From: Deltaproteobacteria bacterium RIFCSPHIGHO2_12_FULL_43_9
Lineage (GTDB): Bacteria; Bdellovibrionota; O2-12-FULL-43-9
Length of the DNA stretch: 7,206 nucleotides
NCBI GenBank assembly: GCA_001798265.1
Contig: MGRR01000025.1
Span: 19,612-26,817, forward strand
Direction: 5' to 3'
In this document: one piece after another, positions 6,186 through 7,206 of the stretch
How positions within the stretch are numbered: position 1 is the stretch's first letter
Layout of the letters: the number at the start of each line of letters is the position of its first letter
The notes under the pieces: model-generated
Seen by the model: the letters and a program-made list of their open reading frames with translations, nothing else
What the model was told of the DNA's origin: nothing
Database searches by the model: none
Translations under genes and position numbers: made by a program

Positions 6186-6255
6186 TAACTCATTACTAGT
6201 TATGGCATTCTCATTCTCCTGAGGATGCAGGTCAACAAGAAGGATCTCTTATAAA
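6186..6255 (+). promoter_or_regulatory. Short leader of the dehydrogenase gene with Shine-Dalgarno at 6240-6244
   Basis: The 70-nt gap has no stem followed by T-run, so read-through from the regulator gene is possible. AAGGA at 6240-6244 lies 11 bases before ATG 6256, a rather long spacing. The stretch TCCTGAG ... GAAGGATCTCTT (6217-6250) contains both end blocks of the repeat arm at 2461-2488 in the same order but with a longer middle, and may be a decayed copy. A TGGCATTC at 6202-6209 lacks the matching -12 GC and is not a good sigma-54 site. Confidence 0.5.
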
Positions 6256-7206
6256 ATGCAACATGCAGAGTGGACAGGTAGTGAATTATATAAAAACGCG
6301 CTGAAGCAGTTTGATAAAGCCTCCGAGGTAATGAAGCTTGATCCAAATGTGCGTGACAGACTGCGGCACCCTAAAAGATGCCTGGTTGTCAGTGTGCCTG
6401 TGCGGATGGACGATGGAACAATCAAAAACTTCGCGGGATATCGTGTTCAACACAGCATGACATTAGGACCGAGCAAGGGTGGTATTAGATATCATCCTAC
6501 TGTCTGTCTATCCGAGATCACCGGTCTTGCAATGTTGATGACATTTAAATGCTCACTTATGGATCTACCCCTGGGTGGATCAAAGGGTGGTATACGATGT
6601 GATCCTAATGTCTTATCCAGGGGTGAGCAGCAGAGGATGACGCGTAGATACACCACGGAGATTCTTCCATTTATCGGCCCTGACAAAGATGTTCCCGCAC
6701 CCGACATCGGAACAAATCCACAGATCATGGCATGGATTATGGATACCTATAGCCAGGAGGTTGGATATGCCGTTCCAGGTGTCGTAACAGGAAAGCCTAT
6801 CGAGATTGGTGGGTCGCTTGGAAGAGAAGAGGCGACGGGTAGAGGGGTTGTCTACTGTATTATAGAGGCTGCGAAACATCTTAATATTAACCTGGACGAG
6901 AAAATCAAAGTCGCCATTCAGGGATTCGGAAACGTAGGAAGCTCCGCAGCCAGGAAAATGGCTAAAATTGGCTGCAGGGTTATAGCAATAAGTGATGTTA
7001 AAACCGGCATCTACAATGAAAATGGGATTGATATCGATGAGGCGTCAAAGTACGTTAAACAAAATAAATACCTAAAAGGGTTTCCTGGTGGTGAAGAAAT
7101 TTCGAATGAGGAGATTTTAGAGCTTGATTGTGACATATTAATTCCAGCCGCGATTGAGAATGTAATTTCCGTAAAAAATGCACCCAAAATTAAGGCTAAA
7201 ATATTG
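6256..7206 (+). CDS. gdhA: Glutamate dehydrogenase (C-terminus cut by window edge)
   Basis: 317 codons are open to the right edge, out of the roughly 415-420 usual for the hexameric family. The enzyme interconverts glutamate with 2-oxoglutarate and ammonia using NAD(P). The substrate domain has GPSKGGIRYHP with Lys74, MTFK with Lys98, GGSKGG with catalytic Lys110, and APDIGT with Asp150. These keep the spacing of Lys89, Lys113, Lys125 and Asp165 of the Clostridium symbiosum enzyme. Lys74 is the residue that contacts the side-chain carboxylate and is replaced in leucine, valine and phenylalanine dehydrogenases, so glutamate is favoured. The Rossmann domain begins with QGFGNVG at 222-228. Coenzyme preference cannot be decided. 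ATG 6256 has AAGGA eleven bases upstream and the usual short helical N-terminus (ELYKNALKQFDKA). The gene lies 70 nt after the sigma-54 activator, so shared transcription or regulation is possible; the other specificity residue lies beyond the window. Confidence 0.95.
   Translation, partial: MQHAEWTGSELYKNALKQFDKASEVMKLDPNVRDRLRHPKRCLVVSVPVRMDDGTIKNFAGYRVQHSMTLGPSKGGIRYHPTVCLSEITGLAMLMTFKCSLMDLPLGGSKGGIRCDPNVLSRGEQQRMTRRYTTEILPFIGPDKDVPAPDIGTNPQIMAWIMDTYSQEVGYAVPGVVTGKPIEIGGSLGREEATGRGVVYCIIEAAKHLNINLDEKIKVAIQGFGNVGSSAARKMAKIGCRVIAISDVKTGIYNENGIDIDEASKYVKQNKYLKGFPGGEEISNEEILELDCDILIPAAIENVISVKNAPKIKAKIL

Noticed and set aside
6202..6218. Sigma-54 site before the glutamate dehydrogenase gene (TGGCATTC ...)
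   Set aside because: The GG is not followed by GC at the required ten-base spacing, so the -12 element is missing.
6492..6879. Two minus-strand frames (6492-6728 and 6613-6879)
   Set aside because: They are antisense to the glutamate dehydrogenase, which has all family catalytic residues in the plus frame.

Overview
The window looks like a chromosomal piece of a Gram-negative-type bacterium of moderate to low GC. The best hint at affiliation is the left-hand pair, a MinD-like ATPase overlapping a J-domain/HTH protein. From memory this pair is common in Deltaproteobacteria (Desulfobacterota) and related candidate phyla. The NtrB/NtrC-like two-component pair and a probable sigma-54 promoter fit the same range. 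No rRNA, tRNA, CRISPR array or transposase gene is visible, so the exact phylum stays open.

Layout. Minus strand, reading left from 1418: a MinD/FlhG-like P-loop ATPase (429-1418), then a J-domain plus RodZ-type HTH protein (445 down to the left edge, C-terminus cut off) that overlaps it by 17 nt. A divergent AT-rich promoter region (1419-1709) follows, with a good -24/-12 (sigma-54) match at 1658-1674. Plus strand: a small membrane protein of the SEC59/DGK1/VTE5 lipid/polyprenol kinase family (1710-2375). Then comes a 408-nt gap (2376-2783) filled mostly by a compact MITE-like repeat element, with 22-bp perfect terminal inverted repeats enclosing a perfect 31-bp hairpin. Next is a multi-membrane-span GAF histidine kinase (2784-4820), abutted directly by an NtrC-family sigma-54 activator (4821-6185). 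A short gap leads to a glutamate dehydrogenase (6256 to the right edge, C-terminus cut off).

How the parts may work together. The kinase and regulator form one cognate pair: their genes join as TAG-ATG and all catalytic motifs are present. The regulator has an intact GAFTGA loop, so it should activate sigma-54 promoters. The only sigma-54-like site I found is in front of the lipid kinase gene. Regulation of that gene by this pair is therefore a reasonable but unproven guess. The glutamate dehydrogenase follows the regulator by 70 nt with no obvious terminator and may be co-transcribed; its own Shine-Dalgarno lies in what may be a decayed copy of the repeat family seen at 2456-2532. The MinD/J-HTH pair is a separate, divergently transcribed unit, probably concerned with membrane-associated positioning or cell organisation.

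I see no clear evidence of a wholly new multi-gene system. The most unusual parts are the structured repeat element, the J-domain without HPD beside a MinD ATPase, and the possible sigma-54 control of a lipid kinase.
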